Notes: generated by a model from the sequence alone, not told the origin. A DNA stretch of 64,000 bases from Paraburkholderia nodosa (GCF_001718195.1 NZ_MCNV01000030.1:17975-81974), one strand, 5' to 3'; numbered from the stretch's first letter, positions 47,707 through 57,052 are shown. Numbers and translations are program-made.

Positions 47707-48361
47707 GGGGTTGATCCTGTGTGTGTTGCGCAGGTTTGTGTTTGTCTTCGTCCACCGGATCCCAGATCAAGCGCGGATCGAACTGCATCGAGGCGATCAT
47801 CGTCAGGATCACGACCGAGCCGAACGCGATTGCGCCGGGGCCCGCCGTGATGACCGCAAGGGACTGGAAGCGTACCAGCGCCACGGTTAGCGTGACAACG
47901 AACACGTCGAGCATCGACCAGCGCCCGATGAATTCGACGAGCCGGTAGAGCTTCGTGCGTTCCACGGGCCGCCAGGTCGAGCCGCGCTGCGAGGTGAACG
48001 CGAGCAGCGCGAGCACCGAGAGCTTGAGCATCGGCACGAGAATACTGGCGATAAAGACGATCACGGCAAGCGGCCAGTCGCCCGAGGTCCAGAAGTAGAC
48101 CACGCCGCTCATGATGGTGTCGTCCTCTTCGCCGACGAGCGAGGTCGTATGCATCACGGGCAGCAGGTTCGCGGGGATGTAGAGCAGCGCCGCGGCAATC
48201 AGGAGCGCCCACGTACGCATGATGCTGTCCGGGTTGCGCTCGTGCATGGGCGAGCCGCAGCGTGCGCAGCGCACGTGGCCCCGCGCGCGCACATGCGCCT
48301 GCACGTGCCCGCAGGCGTGGCAGGAGATGTAGCCGGCGTCGCTGGCGGTCTGGTATTTCAT
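47699..48361 (-). CDS. pqiA: PqiA-like inner-membrane protein, second copy
   Basis: 220 residues with a rubredoxin-like zinc ribbon at the start (CHACGHVQ...CARCGSPM) and four predicted membrane helices. It corresponds to the C-terminal half of E. coli PqiA. Here the two halves are separate genes that overlap by 4 bp (ATGA). Confidence 0.93.
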   Translation of the reverse strand: MKYQTASDAGYISCHACGHVQAHVRARGHVRCARCGSPMHERNPDSIMRTWALLIAAALLYIPANLLPVMHTTSLVGEEDDTIMSGVVYFWTSGDWPLAVIVFIASILVPMLKLSVLALLAFTSQRGSTWRPVERTKLYRLVEFIGRWSMLDVFVVTLTVALVRFQSLAVITAGPGAIAFGSVVILTMIASMQFDPRLIWDPVDEDKHKPAQHTQDQPHE

Positions 48362-49167
48362 CGGGGCCCCTTGGGCAGCGGGCGGCCGCGCGGCGCTGCC
48401 GGGTCTTGCGCGCCTGTACCGGGCTCGCGGATCTCGGGCTCGGAGAGCGGGTGCGCCGGTGACGGCGAGGCGGGCGAATGCGGCGTGTGCGGTCCGCCCG
48501 AGCCGGCGTCGCCGGCGAGGCCGCCCGGACCCGCACTGCCCCCGCGGGCCGCGCGGGCGGCGTCGCGCAGGCCGTCGGCAATGTCCCAGAGCGTGCGCGC
48601 ATCGAACGTGACGACCACGGTGAACATCAGCGTGAGCGCGCCGAAGGCGAAGAGCGCGGTTTCGGGAATCACCCGCGCGAGGCTCACCATTTTCACGATG
48701 GTGATGAGCACGCCCAGCATGAAGACCTCGAGCATGCCCCAGGGCCGCACGAACTGGATGCAGCGCAGCACGTAGTCGAAGCCCGGGGGAATGAAGCCGC
48801 GCCGCACAGGCAGCAGGACGTAAAGCAGCGCTACCATCTCCGTGAGCGGAAAGAGGATGGTTGCGCAGAACACGATCACCGCGATGACCTCCATGTCCTC
48901 GTGCCACAGCACCACGAGGGCGCCGAACAGGCTCGACTCCGTAGTGATGCCGTTCGCATCGAGCTCGATGATCGGGAACGACTGGGCGATGATGAAGGTG
49001 ACGAGCGCCGCGAGCGTGATGGCGCAGATGCGGTCGAGCTGGGACGCGGCGCTGCTGTAGAGCGTGGCGCCGCAGCGCGAGCAACGCGCTGACTGGCGGC
49101 CGAGCAGCCGCGGTTTGCGGTAGAGCGCGTCGCAATCGTGACACGCGATCAGTTTGTCCTGGGCCAT
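48358..49167 (-). CDS. pqiA: PqiA-like inner-membrane protein, first copy
   Basis: 269 residues. Zinc ribbon CHDCDALY...CSRCGATL followed by four membrane helices, as in the N-terminal half of E. coli PqiA. The last 70 residues are Gly/Pro/Ala-rich and look disordered. Start at MAQDKLIACHD. First gene of pqiA-pqiA-pqiB-pqiC; all four overlap, so they form one transcript. Confidence 0.93.
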   Translation of the reverse strand: MAQDKLIACHDCDALYRKPRLLGRQSARCSRCGATLYSSAASQLDRICAITLAALVTFIIAQSFPIIELDANGITTESSLFGALVVLWHEDMEVIAVIVFCATILFPLTEMVALLYVLLPVRRGFIPPGFDYVLRCIQFVRPWGMLEVFMLGVLITIVKMVSLARVIPETALFAFGALTLMFTVVVTFDARTLWDIADGLRDAARAARGGSAGPGGLAGDAGSGGPHTPHSPASPSPAHPLSEPEIREPGTGAQDPAAPRGRPLPKGPR

Positions 49168-49525
49168 GCGGGCAGGTGTTGCAAAACGACGTGAACGAAG
49201 GACGCGCTGCGGCGGCACACAGGCCGAAAGGTGCCGACAGCGCTTCGCGCCATGTTACCAAACGCGCCCGGCGGCGTGCCGGAACGAGCCGCGGGCCCCG
49301 CACGGGGCGGCTGCCGGAGCTGCGAACGGGCTGCGAACGGGCTGCGAAGTGTGCCACGTTTGTGCCGTGAGCGTGTGCGAGGCCGGCGGGGACCCGGCCC
49401 TTATCTCCAGATGTTTGCAGTCACCCAATTTGGACTATCTTTCGGGCATGGAGCATGCATGGCTGCGCAAGGTGGCCGCTGCCCATCCACGAAGTCAATG
49501 ACTACGCAATCAAAGCGAGACGATC
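49168..49525. other. Divergent intergenic region pqi / yceI with an 11-bp tandem repeat
   Basis: 358 bp. GCTGCGAACGG is repeated nearly three times at about 49318-49348. A promoter for the YceI pair is expected around 49415-49450 (AT-richer, TATCTT at about 49436), but no good -35 stands at the right distance. No small ORF with an RBS. Confidence 0.5.
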
Positions 49526-50125
49526 ATGGAAGCCTTGTCGAGGTGGATTCGTTCTTACCGGTGGCGCCCGGCGGTCGGGGCCGCGGCAGTGTGGGCCGGC
49601 GCCGCTGCGGCGCTGCTCGCGGGCGCAGCCGCGCATGCGCAGCTCGACGCGGCGAAGAGTACGATCGTCGCTGTCTCGCGCCAGATGAACGTGCCGGTCC
49701 AGGGCAGCTTCACGAAGTTCGACGCGCAGATCGCCTTCGATCCGGCCAAACCCGCGGGCGGCAGCGCGAAGATCACGGTCGACACGGCGAGCTATGATCT
49801 GGGCGACCCGACCTACAACGATTCGGTGCACGGACCCGAATGGTTCGACGCGAAGACGTTCCCGCAGGCAACGTTCGTCTCGACGGCCATCGCACCGACC
49901 GCAACGAACCAGTACAGCGTGAGCGGCAAACTGACGATCAAGGGGCACACGCAGAACGTGGCGGTGCCCGTCGTGCTCACGCAGCAGGGCGGGACGCAGA
50001 CTTTCGACGGCACGTTGCCGATCCACCGGCTCGCCTTCGAAATCGGCACCGGCGAGTGGAAGGACACCTCAATTGTGGCCGACGAAGTGCTCATCAAATT
50101 TCACATCGTCGTCGCGCACAAGTAG
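49526..50125 (+). CDS. YceI family protein, copy 1
   Basis: 199 residues. Signal peptide (hydrophobic run about 17-32, cleavage near AHA) then the YceI lipocalin-like fold: DAAKSTIVAVSRQMNVPVQG, NDSVHGPEWFDAKTFPQATF, SGKLTIKGHTQNVAVPV. YceI proteins bind long isoprenoid or lipid chains in the periplasm. The copy 2 gene follows at once; stop TAG abuts an ATG. Confidence 0.92.
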   Translation: MEALSRWIRSYRWRPAVGAAAVWAGAAAALLAGAAAHAQLDAAKSTIVAVSRQMNVPVQGSFTKFDAQIAFDPAKPAGGSAKITVDTASYDLGDPTYNDSVHGPEWFDAKTFPQATFVSTAIAPTATNQYSVSGKLTIKGHTQNVAVPVVLTQQGGTQTFDGTLPIHRLAFEIGTGEWKDTSIVADEVLIKFHIVVAHK

Positions 50126-50149
50126 ATGGACGACCCCGAGGAGGCGCTT

Positions 50150-50737
50150 TTGAACAAGCTCGTACTGATGGCCGCAGGCTGCGCCGTGTCGCTCGCCGCT
50201 CTGATGACGCAAGCCGCGCACGCCGCCGATACTTACCAGCTCGATCCGAATCACACGTTTCCGAGCTTCGAAGCCGACCACTTCGGCGGTCTGTCCACGT
50301 GGCGCGGGAAGTTCACGAAGACCACGGGCATGGTCACGCTGGACCGCGCGGCGAAGACGGGCACCGTAGACGTGACGATCGATCCGGCGTCGATCCAGAC
50401 CGGCAATCCGCAGCTCGACCAGCATCTGGTGGGCGACGACTTTCTCGATGTCGCGAAGTACCCCACGGCCACCTACAAGGGCACGCGCATCGTCTTCAAT
50501 GGCGATACGCCCAAGGAGGTGATCGGCGACTTCACCCTGCACGGCGTGACGCGGCCGCTCAAGCTCGAGATCGCGTCGTTCAAATGCATGCAGCACCCCG
50601 TGCTCAAGCGCGAGGTATGCGGCGTGGAGGCCGAAGCCGCATTCAACCGCGACGACTTCGGCATGGACTCGGGCAAGAAGTACGGCTTCAAGATGAAGAC
50701 CACGCTGCATATCCAGGCCGAAGGGATCAAGCAGTAG
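50150..50737 (+). CDS. YceI family protein, copy 2
   Basis: 195 residues. Signal peptide MNKLVLMAAGCAVSLAALM to about AAHA, then YTQLDPNHTF-type start (TYQLDPNHTFPSFEADH), the family hallmark. I choose TTG 50150 since GAGGAGG (50138-50144) lies 5 bases before it and the signal peptide then begins correctly; ATG 50126 would add 8 acidic residues over the RBS. Divergent in sequence from copy 1, so an old duplication. Confidence 0.9.
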   Translation: MNKLVLMAAGCAVSLAALMTQAAHAADTYQLDPNHTFPSFEADHFGGLSTWRGKFTKTTGMVTLDRAAKTGTVDVTIDPASIQTGNPQLDQHLVGDDFLDVAKYPTATYKGTRIVFNGDTPKEVIGDFTLHGVTRPLKLEIASFKCMQHPVLKREVCGVEAEAAFNRDDFGMDSGKKYGFKMKTTLHIQAEGIKQ

Positions 50738-50774
50738 GCAAGCGCGGCGAAGGCCGTTGCGTTGCGCAGGCACG

Positions 50775-50808
50775 AAAAAAAAGCCGGTTCGCGAGAACCG
50801 GCTTTTTT
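50775..50808. terminator. Bidirectional terminator yceI / secF
   Basis: AAAAAAAAGCCGGTTCgcGAGAACCGGCTTTTTT between converging genes. Confidence 0.94.
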
Positions 50809-50821
50809 GCTGGTGCGCCGC

Positions 50822-51772
50822 TTACACCTGCGCGCCCGCGTTCGGATCGTTCGGATCGAACTTTTCCTTCTTGTCCTTGATGAGGTCTTCGCGTTTCACG
50901 CCGAGCCACATGGCGAGCGCCGCGGCAACGAACACCGACGAATAGATGCCGAAGAGAATACCCACCGTCAGCGCCAGGGCGAAGTAGTGCAGCGTCGGGC
51001 CGCCGAAGAAGAACATCGAGAGCACCATCATCTGCGTACAGCCGTGGGTGATGATGGTCCGCGACATCGTGCTGGTGATCGCGTGGTTGATGACTTCGGT
51101 CACGCTCATCTTGCGCTCGCGCCGGAAGGTCTCGCGAATCCGGTCGAAGATAACGACCGATTCGTTGACCGAGTAGCCGAGCACGGCGAGCACGGCCGCG
51201 AGCACCGAGAGCGAGAACTCCCACTGGAAGAACGCGAAGAAGCCCAAAATGATCACGACGTCGTGCAGGTTCGCGATCACGCCGGCCACGGCGTACTTCC
51301 ATTCGAAGCGGAACGACAGGTAGATGACGATGCCCGCCACCACGCAGGCGAGCGCGAGCAGGCCGTCGGTGGCGAGTTCCTTGCCGACCTGCGGGCCGAC
51401 GAACTCCACGCGCTGCAGCTGCACCTGCGGCTCAGCCGCCTTGAGCGTGGACATCACCTGGTCGCTCTGCTGCGCGGAGCTCAGGCCCTGCTTGAGCGGC
51501 AGGCGGATCAGCACGTCGCGCGAAGTGCCGAAGTTCTGCACCTGGGCGTCGCCGTAGCCGATCTTCGTGAGCGAGTCGCGCAGCGGCTCGAGCGGCACCG
51601 CCTGCGGATACTGCACTTCAATGACCGTGCCGCCCGTGAATTCGATCGACAGGTGCAGGCCACGGTGGAAGAGGAAGAACACCGCCGCGATGAAGGTAAG
51701 AAGCGAGATCGCGTTGAAGATCAACGCGTGCTTCATGAACGGGATGTCCTTGCGGATGCGGAAAAATTCCAT
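50822..51772 (-). CDS. secF: Protein translocase subunit SecF
   Basis: Part of SecDF-YajC, which uses the proton gradient to help secretion through SecYEG. It has 316 residues with six membrane helices; first periplasmic domain starts LSIEFTGGTVIEVQYP. The helix-4 region GYSVNESVVIFDRIRETFR carries the proton-path aspartate motif. 15 bp after secD. Confidence 0.97.
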   Translation of the reverse strand: MEFFRIRKDIPFMKHALIFNAISLLTFIAAVFFLFHRGLHLSIEFTGGTVIEVQYPQAVPLEPLRDSLTKIGYGDAQVQNFGTSRDVLIRLPLKQGLSSAQQSDQVMSTLKAAEPQVQLQRVEFVGPQVGKELATDGLLALACVVAGIVIYLSFRFEWKYAVAGVIANLHDVVIILGFFAFFQWEFSLSVLAAVLAVLGYSVNESVVIFDRIRETFRRERKMSVTEVINHAITSTMSRTIITHGCTQMMVLSMFFFGGPTLHYFALALTVGILFGIYSSVFVAAALAMWLGVKREDLIKDKKEKFDPNDPNAGAQV

Positions 51773-51787
51773 GTTCGTGACTCCGTA

Positions 51788-53851
51788 TCAGCGGGACGAG
51801 CCGGTGTTGTTGCCGGAGCCGCCAGTGCCGCCCTGGGCATCGCGGCGGCGTACGACCGGTTTGGCGCGTGCGGCGCCCTTCGCGCCGGCCTTGGCCGGTT
51901 CGCGCCGGGCGGCGCCGGTGGTGGCCGCAACGGCGCGGCCCGTGTCCGTGCCGGCATCGGCGCCGGCGAGCGCGGGCGTACCTTCATCCGGCTCCGGACG
52001 CCACACCTGACCCACCGCGAGCGACTTGAGCTTCTTCTTGCCGCCGTACCAGAGGTTCACGAGACCGCGCGAGAAGAACACGGCAGAGAACATCGACGTG
52101 AGAATGCCGATACAGTGCACGATCGCAAAGCCCCGCACCGGGCCCGAACCGAACGCGAGCAGTGCGAGACCGGCGATGAGCGTGGTCACGTTCGAGTCGA
52201 GAATCGTCGCCCAGGCGTGTGCGTAGCCGTTCTGGATGGCCAGCTGCGGCGGCGCGCCGTTGCGCAGTTCTTCGCGCACGCGCTCGTTGATCAGCACGTT
52301 CGCGTCGATCGCCATACCGAGCGCCAGCGCAATAGCCGCGATACCCGGCAGCGTGAGCGTGGCCTGCAGCATGGACAGCACGGCGACGAGCAGCAGCAGG
52401 TTCACCGACAGGCCGATCATCGAGATCGCGCCGAACAGCATGTAGTACGCGATCATGAACACGGCGATGGCGGCGAAGCCGTAGATCACCGAGTCGAAGC
52501 CCTTGCGGATGTTGTCCGCGCCAAGGCTCGGGCCAACCGTGCGTTCCTCGATGATGTCCATCGGCGCGGCAAGCGAACCTGCGCGCAGCAGCAGTGCGAG
52601 GTCGGCGGCGGCCTGCGGCGTGGGCTGGCCCGTGATCTGGAAGCGGTCGCCCAGTTCGGACTGGATGGTCGCCACCGTCAGCACTTCGCCCTTGCCCTTT
52701 TCGAACAGCACCATCGCCATCGGCTTGCCGATGTTGTCGCGCGAGACGGCGCGCACCGCGCGGCCGCCCGCCGAATCGAGGCGGATATTGACCGAAGGGC
52801 GCTGATGCTCGTCGAAGCCCGCCGAGGCGTCGATGATGCGGTCGCCGGTGAAGATCACCTGCTTGCGCAGGAGCACCGGCGCGGCATTGCCTTGCGTGAA
52901 GAGTTCGTCGCCCGGCGGCACCGGCGCGTTCACGTCCGGATGCAGGCCCATCGGGTCGGCGAGGCGCGCTTCGAGCGTCGCCGTGCGTCCGATGATGTCC
53001 TTCGCCTTGGCGGTGTCCTGCACGCCCGGCAGCTCGACCACGATACGGTCGTCGCCTTGCTGCTGGATCACGGGCTCGGCCACGCCGAGTTCGTTCACGC
53101 GGTTGTGCAGCGTCTGGATGTTCTGCTTGAGCGCGGCTTGCTGAACCGCCGTCTTCACGGCCGGCGTGAAGGTGCCGACGAGCTGTACGCCGCCTTCGGG
53201 GTTGTTCTGCGAGGACCACTGCAGTTCGGTGATGCCGCCCGAGCCCGCGAGAACCTTGCGCGCCTGCTCGGCCGTATCGGCGTCGGCGAAATTGACGACC
53301 ACCGACTGGTTGACGCGGTTCACGCCGCCGTCGCGGATGTTCTTGTCGCGCAGGAGCGTGCGCACGTCCGAAGCGTCGGAGTCGAGCTTCTTGTTGAGCG
53401 CGCCGTTCATGTCGACCTGGAGCAGGAAGTGCACACCGCCGCGCAGGTCGAGGCCGAGGTACATCGGCAGCGCGCGCAGCGACGTGAGCCAGCGCGGCGA
53501 GGCGCTCTGCAGGTTCAGGGCGACGATGTACTGCGGGTCGTTCAGGTCGGCGTTCAGCGCCTTGTTCAGCGCGTCTTTCAGGCGCAGCTGCGTGTCCGTG
53601 TCGGCGACGCGCACGCGGATGTTCGCGTTCATCGACGAGTTGTCGAACGTCACGTCGGTCGCGCGGATATTGTTCGCGGCGACCGCGGCTTCGACCTGGG
53701 CGAGCGTGCCCGAGTCGAGCTTGACGGTGGCTTTACCGCTCGACACCTGGACCGCGGGCGCTTCGCCGAAGAAATTGGGCAATGTGTACACGAAGCCGAT
53801 GACGAGCGCCACCAGCATCACGACATATTTCCAGAGGGGATAACGGTTCAT
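51788..53851 (-). CDS. secD: Protein translocase subunit SecD
   Basis: 687 residues: one N-terminal helix, the large periplasmic P1 domain (GLDLRGGVHFLLQVDM), then five membrane helices with ALGMAIDANVLINERVREEL, the SecD proton-path motif. About 70 residues longer than E. coli SecD (615): the end is an Ala/Gly/Arg-rich cytoplasmic tail from about residue 615. Start MNRYPLWKY; a TTG 4 codons earlier is possible. Confidence 0.96.
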   Translation of the reverse strand: MNRYPLWKYVVMLVALVIGFVYTLPNFFGEAPAVQVSSGKATVKLDSGTLAQVEAAVAANNIRATDVTFDNSSMNANIRVRVADTDTQLRLKDALNKALNADLNDPQYIVALNLQSASPRWLTSLRALPMYLGLDLRGGVHFLLQVDMNGALNKKLDSDASDVRTLLRDKNIRDGGVNRVNQSVVVNFADADTAEQARKVLAGSGGITELQWSSQNNPEGGVQLVGTFTPAVKTAVQQAALKQNIQTLHNRVNELGVAEPVIQQQGDDRIVVELPGVQDTAKAKDIIGRTATLEARLADPMGLHPDVNAPVPPGDELFTQGNAAPVLLRKQVIFTGDRIIDASAGFDEHQRPSVNIRLDSAGGRAVRAVSRDNIGKPMAMVLFEKGKGEVLTVATIQSELGDRFQITGQPTPQAAADLALLLRAGSLAAPMDIIEERTVGPSLGADNIRKGFDSVIYGFAAIAVFMIAYYMLFGAISMIGLSVNLLLLVAVLSMLQATLTLPGIAAIALALGMAIDANVLINERVREELRNGAPPQLAIQNGYAHAWATILDSNVTTLIAGLALLAFGSGPVRGFAIVHCIGILTSMFSAVFFSRGLVNLWYGGKKKLKSLAVGQVWRPEPDEGTPALAGADAGTDTGRAVAATTGAARREPAKAGAKGAARAKPVVRRRDAQGGTGGSGNNTGSSR

Positions 53852-54018
53852 TGGTTGACCCAACGGGGGAGGGGAATGGCCTTAAGCGCTGCGTGCGCGT
53901 CCGGCGTTGCCTTCGGGGCGTACCTGCATTGACGTTTGCCGGTCAGTGGCTGCGAGGGCGGGTCGGATGCGCGAGGCCGTTCTTTCGGAGGCAACGGCCT
54001 CGGGGAAACCGTGAAGCT

Positions 54019-54348
54019 TTACAGCGACTTGATCGTGCCCTTCGGCAGGATGGTCGAGACCGACGACTTCTGCACGGTGATTTCCGTGCCATCGGCGATT
54101 TCGACGCCGACGTAGGCTTCGCTGACCTTGGTCACCTTGCCGACGATGCCGCCGCTCGTGATCACTTCGTCGCCCTTGGCCATGGCCGCGAGCATGTTGC
54201 GATGTTCCTTCTGACGCTTCATCTGCGGACGGATCATGATGAAGTACAGCACGGCGAACATCAGAATGAGCGGCAGGAAGCTCATGAGGCTCGATTCGGC
54301 ACCACCTGCTGCACTGCCTTGCGCGAAGGCATTGGAAATGAACGACAC
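54019..54348 (-). CDS. yajC: Sec translocase accessory protein YajC
   Basis: 109 residues with one membrane helix (about 22-42, SFLPLILMFAVLYFIMIRPQ), then KRQKEHRNMLAAMAKGDEVITSGGIVGKV, the family core. GTG 54348 is chosen: GGAGAG sits upstream and the protein then begins VSFISNAFAQG as in relatives. Confidence 0.95.
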   Translation of the reverse strand: MSFISNAFAQGSAAGGAESSLMSFLPLILMFAVLYFIMIRPQMKRQKEHRNMLAAMAKGDEVITSGGIVGKVTKVSEAYVGVEIADGTEITVQKSSVSTILPKGTIKSL

Positions 54349-54581
54349 GTTGGTCTCTCCGTTTTTTACGATCAAAAAGCGAGCCGGTTATTCTACCACC
54401 GGCATTCATCGCGACGATGACGCAAAATTGGCTTTGCGATCAAGTGCTTATCGCGGATCCCGCCCCGACGCGACATGCATGCGCGTGAAAACCGGGGCGG
54501 CGCGAGCGGACCGCATGCCTTGTCCGCACCATTGTCGCGAAAGGTTATTGTAATATTTTGCGGGCGGCAGGTAACACCGTC

Positions 54582-55781
54582 TCAGTCCACGCCGCGTGCG
54601 CGCTGCTCGGCGAAGCGCTGGCGGAACGCCGCGAACGTCTTCGTCTCGATCGCCGCGCGCATCTCGCTCATCAGCTCCAGGTAGTAGTGCAGATTGTGGA
54701 TCGTGTTGAGCTGCGCGCCGAGGATCTCGCCCACGCGGTGCAGGTGGTGCAGGTAGCCGCGCGTGAAGTTGCGGCAGGTGTAGCAGCCGCATTGTTCGTC
54801 GAGCGGGCGCAGCGAGTTGCGGTGCACGGCGTTGCGGATCTTGATGTCGCCGAAGCGCGTGAAGATCCAGCCGTTGCGCGCGTTGCGCGTGGGCATCACG
54901 CAGTCGAACATGTCGACGCCCGAGGCCACGCCCGCCACCAGGTCCTCCGGGGTGCCGACGCCCATCAGATAGTGCGGCTTGTCGGCAGGCAGCTTCGGCG
55001 CGATGTGTTCGAGCACGCGCATCATGTCTTCCTTCGGTTCGCCCACCGAAAGACCGCCGATCGCGTAGCCGTGGAACGGCATCTGCGAGAGGCCGGCAAG
55101 CGATTCGTCGCGCAGGGCCTCGAACATGCCGCCCTGCACGATGCCGAAGAGTGCATTCGGATTGCCGAGACGGTTGAACTCGTCGATCGAGCGCTGCGCC
55201 CAGCGCATCGACATGCGCATCGAATCCGCGGCTTCCTTGTGCGTGGTGGGCACGCCGTTGGTCGCGTAGGGCGTGCACTCGTCGAACTGCATGACGATGT
55301 CGGAGTTCAGCACCTTCTGGATCTGCATCGACACTTCGGGCGAGAGGAACAGCTTGTCGCCGTTCACGGGCGAGGCGAAGCGCACGCCGTCTTCCGAGAT
55401 CTTGCGCAGGTCGCCGAGTGAGAACACCTGGAAGCCGCCCGAATCCGTGAGGATCGGCCGGTTCCAGCCCATGAAGCGATGCAGGCCGCCGTGCGCCTCG
55501 ATCGTTTCCAGGCCCGGGCGCAGCCAGAGGTGGAAGGTGTTGCCGAGGATGATCTGCGCCTTCATCTCTTCGAGCTCGCGCGGCTGCGTGGCCTTCACCG
55601 TGCCGTAGGTGCCCACGGGCATGAAGATCGGCGTTTCGACCACGCCGTGATTGAGCGTGACGCGGCCACGGCGGGCGAGGCCGTCAGTGCCGAGCAATTC
55701 GAATTTGAGGCCGTTCTGCGGGCGTTCGCCCAGATACGTGCCGTGTTCGGCGCGTGCGTTGCTTTGATGACCGTCGGTCAT
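54582..55781 (-). CDS. tgt: Queuine tRNA-ribosyltransferase
   Basis: Exchanges guanine for preQ1 at position 34 of tRNAs with GUN anticodons. It has 399 residues. TIM-barrel motifs TDSGGFQVFS (Asp113, substrate binding) and DMFDCVMPTRNARNG (nucleophile Asp region), and the zinc site CGCYTCRNFTRGYLHHL. Start MTDGHQSN with AGGAG upstream. Between queA and yajC. Confidence 0.97.
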   Translation of the reverse strand: MTDGHQSNARAEHGTYLGERPQNGLKFELLGTDGLARRGRVTLNHGVVETPIFMPVGTYGTVKATQPRELEEMKAQIILGNTFHLWLRPGLETIEAHGGLHRFMGWNRPILTDSGGFQVFSLGDLRKISEDGVRFASPVNGDKLFLSPEVSMQIQKVLNSDIVMQFDECTPYATNGVPTTHKEAADSMRMSMRWAQRSIDEFNRLGNPNALFGIVQGGMFEALRDESLAGLSQMPFHGYAIGGLSVGEPKEDMMRVLEHIAPKLPADKPHYLMGVGTPEDLVAGVASGVDMFDCVMPTRNARNGWIFTRFGDIKIRNAVHRNSLRPLDEQCGCYTCRNFTRGYLHHLHRVGEILGAQLNTIHNLHYYLELMSEMRAAIETKTFAAFRQRFAEQRARGVD

Positions 55782-55812
55782 GCGGTTGACTCCTGTGCCA
55801 CCGGAAAATGCT

Positions 55813-55852
55813 TTGCATGGGACCGGAGTATGCGCTAAAGCGCCAACTCCGG
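55813..55852. repeat. REP-like palindromic repeat, copy 2
   Basis: TTGCATGGGACCGGAGT start, GGAGTatGCGC / TAAA / GCGCcaACTCC hairpin with two mismatches. Same unit as copy 3, 50 bp away, and copy 1 near 4.2 kb. Confidence 0.8.
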
Positions 55853-55862
55853 ATCGCGTGCT

Positions 55863-55902
55863 TTGCATGGGACCGGAGTAAGCGCTAAAGCGCCAACTCC
55901 GG
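55863..55902. repeat. REP-like palindromic repeat, copy 3
   Basis: Direct repeat of copy 2 with a 50-bp period; within the shared 47-bp unit only one base differs (T at 55831, A at 55881). Lies between queA and tgt, in a transcribed spacer. Confidence 0.8.
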
Positions 55903-55978
55903 ATCGCAAGTCCGGCGCAGATGGTGAAAGGCCGCCGCGCGTTGGTTGTGTCGCGCGGAGGCTTGGGAAGCGTAAGTG

Positions 55979-57052
55979 TTACTTGTTGAGCGCGTCGTCG
56001 GTTCGAGTCAGCAGCATGGCGTCACCGTAACTGAAGAAGCGATAGCGTTCCGCAATCGCGTGACGGTACGCAGCGCGTATCGTCTCGATGCCCGCGAACG
56101 CCGAGACGAGCATCAGCAGCGTGGACTTCGGCAGGTGGAAGTTCGTCACGAGCCGGTCTACCACGCGGAACGTGTAGCCAGGCGTGATGAAGATATCGGT
56201 TTCCGCCTGCGTTGCCGCAAGCGCGCGGCCTGCGCGGTCGGCGTCGCGCGCGGCGGCTTCGAGCGCGCGCATCGAGGTCGTGCCCACCGCAATCACGCGG
56301 CCGCCGCGCGCACGGGTGGCCGCGATCTTGTCGACGAGCGATTGCGGCAGTTCGTACCACTCGCTATGCATCTTGTGCTCGGCGATGTTCTCCACGCGCA
56401 CCGGCTGGAACGTGCCCGCGCCCACGTGCAGCGTGAGCGTGGCGCGCTCCACGCCTTGCGCGTCGAGTTGCGCGAGCAGGGCGTCGTCGAAGTGCAGGCC
56501 CGCCGTGGGCGCGGCCACCGCGCCCGGATTCTGCGCGAACACCGTTTGATAGCGCGTTTCGTCGCTCGCGTCGGCGTCGTGCGTGATGTAGGGCGGCAGC
56601 GGCAGACGCCCGTGCTGCTCGATCAGCGTGAGGCAGTCGTCCGGAAAGTGCAGCGTGTAGAACTGATCGACGCGCTCGCCCACCGTCACGTCGAACGCAT
56701 CGGCGAGGCGCAGCACCGTGCCGGGGCCGGGGCTCTTGCTCGCGCGGATCTGCGCGAGCGCCGTGCGCGCGCCGATCAGGCGCTCCACGAGCACCTCGAT
56801 CTTGCCGCCGCTCGCCTTCTGGCCGAAGAAACGCGCCTTCAGCACCTTGGTATCGTTGAAGACGAGCAAGTCGCCCGGCGCAATGCACGCGGGCAGGTCG
56901 GAAAAGCGGCGGTCGGTCAGACGCGCAGGTTGGCCTGGCAACTGCGTCGTGTTATCGACCTCGAGCAGACGGCTCGCGCTGCGCTCGGGCAGGGCGGTCT
57001 GCGCGATCAGTTCCTCGGGGAGGTCGAAATCGAAATCGGAAAGCTTGAACAT
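55979..57052 (-). CDS. queA: S-adenosylmethionine:tRNA ribosyltransferase-isomerase
   Basis: Builds epoxyqueuosine on tRNA by adding the ribosyl part of SAM. It has 357 residues. Start FKLSDFDFDLPEELIAQ, NDTKVLKARFFGQKASGG, AAPTAGLHF and NFHLPKSTLLMLVSAFAG are family hallmarks. First gene of queA-tgt-yajC-secD-secF. Start MFKLSDF, where similarity begins. Confidence 0.97.
   Translation of the reverse strand: MFKLSDFDFDLPEELIAQTALPERSASRLLEVDNTTQLPGQPARLTDRRFSDLPACIAPGDLLVFNDTKVLKARFFGQKASGGKIEVLVERLIGARTALAQIRASKSPGPGTVLRLADAFDVTVGERVDQFYTLHFPDDCLTLIEQHGRLPLPPYITHDADASDETRYQTVFAQNPGAVAAPTAGLHFDDALLAQLDAQGVERATLTLHVGAGTFQPVRVENIAEHKMHSEWYELPQSLVDKIAATRARGGRVIAVGTTSMRALEAAARDADRAGRALAATQAETDIFITPGYTFRVVDRLVTNFHLPKSTLLMLVSAFAGIETIRAAYRHAIAERYRFFSYGDAMLLTRTDDALNK

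Noticed and set aside
50762..53932. A 1056-codon plus-strand open frame
   Set aside because: It is exactly antisense to secF and secD, is full of Arg, His, Glu and Asp, and has no domain. It is a high-GC shadow.
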